Assembly: GCA_018668475.1 (NCBI GenBank)
Contig: JABJCZ010000292.1
Coordinates: 1 to 7,762, forward strand
Length of the DNA stretch: 7,762 nt
DNA from: Alphaproteobacteria bacterium
GTDB taxonomy: Bacteria > Pseudomonadota > Alphaproteobacteria > UBA828
Direction of reading: 5' to 3'
The translations under genes and the position numbers were made by a program. The notes below the pieces were generated by a model. The model was not told the origin of the DNA and did no database searches. It worked only from the letters and a program-made list of their open reading frames with translations. Positions 5,622 through 7,762 of this stretch are shown here, piece by piece (position 1 is the first letter of the stretch; every line of letters starts with the position of its first letter).

Positions 5622-7049
5622 ATGACAAATGAACTGGTCCAGTTGACAGCTTGCGAAGCCGTGCAAAAACTGAAAGCCGGCGACGTCTCCCCGCTTGAGT
5701 TGATTGACGCTGCGGAGGCCCGCATCGCTGCAACTGATGGCGCTGTCAACGCGATGCCAACGCAATGTTTCGAGCGCGCAAGAGAGCGCGCTACTACGCT
5801 GATGAACTCTTCATCGGACGGCGCACAAGGACCAGGCTGGCTGGCCGGCTTACCCATCGCAATCAAGGACCTCATGCCCGTAGCCGGTGTGCGCACCACT
5901 TATGGTTCCCCAATATTTGCCGATAACATTCCGCAAAAATCGGATGTGCTCGTTGACCGACTGGAACGTCAGGGTGCCGTCGTCATCGGCAAAACCAATA
6001 CGCCGGAATTTGGCGCCGGCGCTAATACCTTCAACGAAGTGTTTGGCGCCACACGCAATCCATGGAACACCGACAAGACATGCGCTGGCTCATCCGGCGG
6101 CGCGGCGGTTGCTGTCGCGACGGGCCAGGCCTGGCTCGCGCATGGCTCGGATCTCGGCGGCAGCCTGCGCACACCAGCCTCATTTTGTGGCATCACCGGG
6201 TTGCGCCCAAGCCCCGGGCGCGTGCCCCGCAGCTCACTGGCCATGCCCTTTTCCAGCCTCGCGGTAGACGGCCCCATGGGACGCGACACTGCCGACGTCG
6301 CCTTGTTTCTCGACGCTATGGCAGGCCTGGAGTCAGCGGACCCCCTCTCCTACCCCGCGCCGGCCCTGAGTTACACCGAAGCCGTTCGAAATCCCGATTT
6401 GCCGCTGCGCATTGCCTACAGCCCCGACCTTGGCTTGTGCCCGGTAGACCCAGAGGTGGCGTCGATCTGCGCTGATGCCGCACAGAAGTTTGTTGATATG
6501 GGTGCCACAGTGGTTGAGGCCAGCCCCGCGTTTACCGGCGCGCAAGAGGCATTCCATATATTGCGCGCGGCGCAATTTGCCGCAGATAAAGGAGGGTTGC
6601 TCGATAAGCACCGCGACCTGGTAAAGCCAGATCTGGTCTGGAACATCGAGAAGGGCCGCGCCCTGACCTCGGAGGAAATTGGCCATGCCGAAATTTCGCG
6701 CGGACAATTGTATCGTCGTGTGGTTCGTTTCTTTGAGGACTACGATCTGCTGATCTGCCCGACCGCAATTGTGCCGCCGTTCGATGTCGAAACCCGCTAC
6801 ATCGAAGAAGCCGGTGGCGTAAAATTCGACAATTACATGGACTGGCTGACGATCACTTATGCGCTAACGCTCACCGGCTGTCCCATCGTATCGAGCCCCG
6901 CAGGACTGACCGCAAGTGGCTTGCCAGTCGGCGTGCAACTCGTCGCCCCGCCACGGCGCGAGGATGTTGCATTGGCCGCAGCCACCTTGCTTGAAAAGGC
7001 TGTCGGGTTAACCGCCCAGCTGCCCATTGACCCACGACCGCCAGCCTGA
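5622..7049 (+). CDS. Amidase-signature-family amidase
   Basis: This 475-residue enzyme belongs to the amidase signature family, which hydrolyses amides to carboxylic acid and ammonia with a Ser-cisSer-Lys triad. The triad is visible: Lys82 in LPIAIKD, the cis-serine Ser157 in AGSSGGAA, and the nucleophile Ser181 in GSDLGGSLRTPAS. The conserved GKTNTPEFG block (123-131) and the C-terminal GCPIVSSPAGLTASGLPVGVQ region are intact. Length is normal for the family. Start choice rests on the GGAGG at 5609-5613; a GTG 27 bases upstream would add nine residues without a ribosome site. It is transcribed divergently from the nitrile hydratase-like genes. Nitrile hydratase and amidase are the established two steps of nitrile breakdown, so its likely job is hydrolysis of the amide made by the hydratase. 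Exact substrate is unknown. Other family members act on peptides, Glu-tRNA or carbamoyl groups, but the GatA role is unlikely because gatB/gatC are absent. Confidence 0.92.
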   Translation: MTNELVQLTACEAVQKLKAGDVSPLELIDAAEARIAATDGAVNAMPTQCFERARERATTLMNSSSDGAQGPGWLAGLPIAIKDLMPVAGVRTTYGSPIFADNIPQKSDVLVDRLERQGAVVIGKTNTPEFGAGANTFNEVFGATRNPWNTDKTCAGSSGGAAVAVATGQAWLAHGSDLGGSLRTPASFCGITGLRPSPGRVPRSSLAMPFSSLAVDGPMGRDTADVALFLDAMAGLESADPLSYPAPALSYTEAVRNPDLPLRIAYSPDLGLCPVDPEVASICADAAQKFVDMGATVVEASPAFTGAQEAFHILRAAQFAADKGGLLDKHRDLVKPDLVWNIEKGRALTSEEIGHAEISRGQLYRRVVRFFEDYDLLICPTAIVPPFDVETRYIEEAGGVKFDNYMDWLTITYALTLTGCPIVSSPAGLTASGLPVGVQLVAPPRREDVALAAATLLEKAVGLTAQLPIDPRPPA

Positions 7050-7063
7050 GGCCACGCGCGTAT

Positions 7064-7762
7064 TCAGGTTCGGTAAGACGGGTCGCGGTCGTCGATCAGG
7101 CGCCAGAAGGCAGCAAATGCCCGCGCGCCGTGCGGCTCCACCTGATCATAGCCGGCCCAGGCTGCGGCCGACGCCGCACAAGCCTCGTCCGGCACTACAA
7201 TAACGGGCGCACCACCGGCATTGGCCGCAATTTGCACCTCGCAGGCCCGGTTGAGATGCCACATTCGCAAAAAGGCCTCGGCAACAGTCTCGCCTACGGT
7301 CAATAGACCGTGGTTCCGCAGAATCAGGTGCTTGCGGCCTCCGAGGTTCTCAACCAGCCGCGCCTTCTCATCATCACGAACCGTGACACCTTCAAAATCG
7401 TGATATGCGACTTGCCCGTGGAGGAGAGAGGCATAGAGGCTCTCCATCTTGAGACCGCCCTGCTGCGCAGAAACTGCCACGCCCGCTGTGGTGTGGGTGT
7501 GCAGAATGCAACGGGCATTGGCCCCTGCGGCATGGATCGCGCTATGGATGACGAACCCAGCCGGATTGGCCGGCCACGCGCTCTCGCCAATAATATTTCC
7601 GTCGAGGTCAATACGAACAAGATTGGATGCCCGCACCTCGTCGTAACGTAACCCGTAAGGATTGATCAGGAACTCATCGTTCGCGCCCGGCAACCGCGTT
7701 GTGATGTGGCTGTAAATCAGTTCCGTCCAGCCCATATGATCAACAATGCGGTAGCACGCGGC
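7064..7762 (-). CDS. Class II aldolase/adducin-family protein (5' end cut by window edge)
   Basis: The minus-strand frame is open to the window edge. Codons upstream of the ATG at 7735 read AACYRIVDH, which fits the family, so the true start lies outside and the ATG is internal. Family marks are GWTELIYSHIT, the metal-binding HTH in CILHTHTTAGVAVS, and the third metal ligand in LRNHGLLTVGE. This matches class II aldolases, which use a zinc-type ion held by three histidines to cleave sugar phosphates. The catalytic glutamate of fuculose-phosphate aldolase lies 19 residues before the first metal histidine; by ungapped counting this position is glycine in the GFVIHSAIHAA segment. The protein may therefore be a family member with another reaction. 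Its stop lies 14 bases from the amidase stop (convergent), so it belongs to a separate transcript. Whether it belongs to the same pathway is unknown. Confidence 0.87.
   Translation of the reverse strand, partial: AACYRIVDHMGWTELIYSHITTRLPGANDEFLINPYGLRYDEVRASNLVRIDLDGNIIGESAWPANPAGFVIHSAIHAAGANARCILHTHTTAGVAVSAQQGGLKMESLYASLLHGQVAYHDFEGVTVRDDEKARLVENLGGRKHLILRNHGLLTVGETVAEAFLRMWHLNRACEVQIAANAGGAPVIVVPDEACAASAAAWAGYDQVEPHGARAFAAFWRLIDDRDPSYRT

Noticed and set aside
5484..5765. Upstream extension of the beta N-terminal-domain gene to an ATG at 5765
   Set aside because: The extra 94 residues do not resemble the family and would overlap the amidase start. The ATG at 5483 has a strong GGGGAG site.
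7050..7063. Terminator between the convergent amidase and aldolase-family genes
   Set aside because: The gap is only 14 bases, and no hairpin with a T run was seen in it or at the gene ends.

Overview
The window is a dense bacterial gene cluster of moderately high GC content, with short gaps and 4-base start/stop overlaps. The style and protein families suggest a proteobacterium, perhaps an alphaproteobacterium. That is an impression only: there is no rRNA or other marker gene, and no mobile element, tRNA or CRISPR array was seen.

Layout, left to right. Seven genes lie on the minus strand and read from about 5483 down to the left edge. In transcription order they are: two small genes that together make up a nitrile hydratase beta subunit (N-terminal half 5157-5483, C-terminal half 4849-5154); a cobalt-type nitrile hydratase alpha-like subunit carrying the CTLCSC metal motif (4211-4852); an AEC-family membrane transporter (3235-4173); a divergent pair related to the two subunits of glycine dehydrogenase (GcvPA-like 1763-3160, GcvPB-like 162-1766); and the first 31 codons of a nitroreductase-family flavoprotein (1-94, cut by the window edge). 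The three hydratase genes are joined by short overlaps, as are the two GcvP-like genes. A possible internal promoter with a 12-base palindrome lies in the 74-base gap before the GcvPA-like gene. On the other side of a 138-base intergenic region, an amidase-signature enzyme (5622-7049) is transcribed divergently. It converges on a class II aldolase/adducin-family gene (7064-7762, minus strand) that is cut by the right edge.

How the genes may work together. Nitrile hydratase plus amidase is the established two-step route nitrile -> amide -> carboxylic acid + ammonia. The split-beta, three-polypeptide hydratase resembles thiocyanate hydrolase and toyocamycin nitrile hydratase, so the true substrate could be a nitrile or thiocyanate. 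The unusual part is the linkage to a PLP-dependent GcvPA/GcvPB-like pair. Some motifs in this pair differ strongly from true glycine dehydrogenase, and no H-, T- or L-protein gene is present. The working hypothesis is a catabolic cluster for an imported or exported nitrile (possibly an amino-nitrile) whose product is processed by the PLP enzyme and perhaps the flavoprotein. No hydratase activator gene and no transcriptional regulator are visible here.
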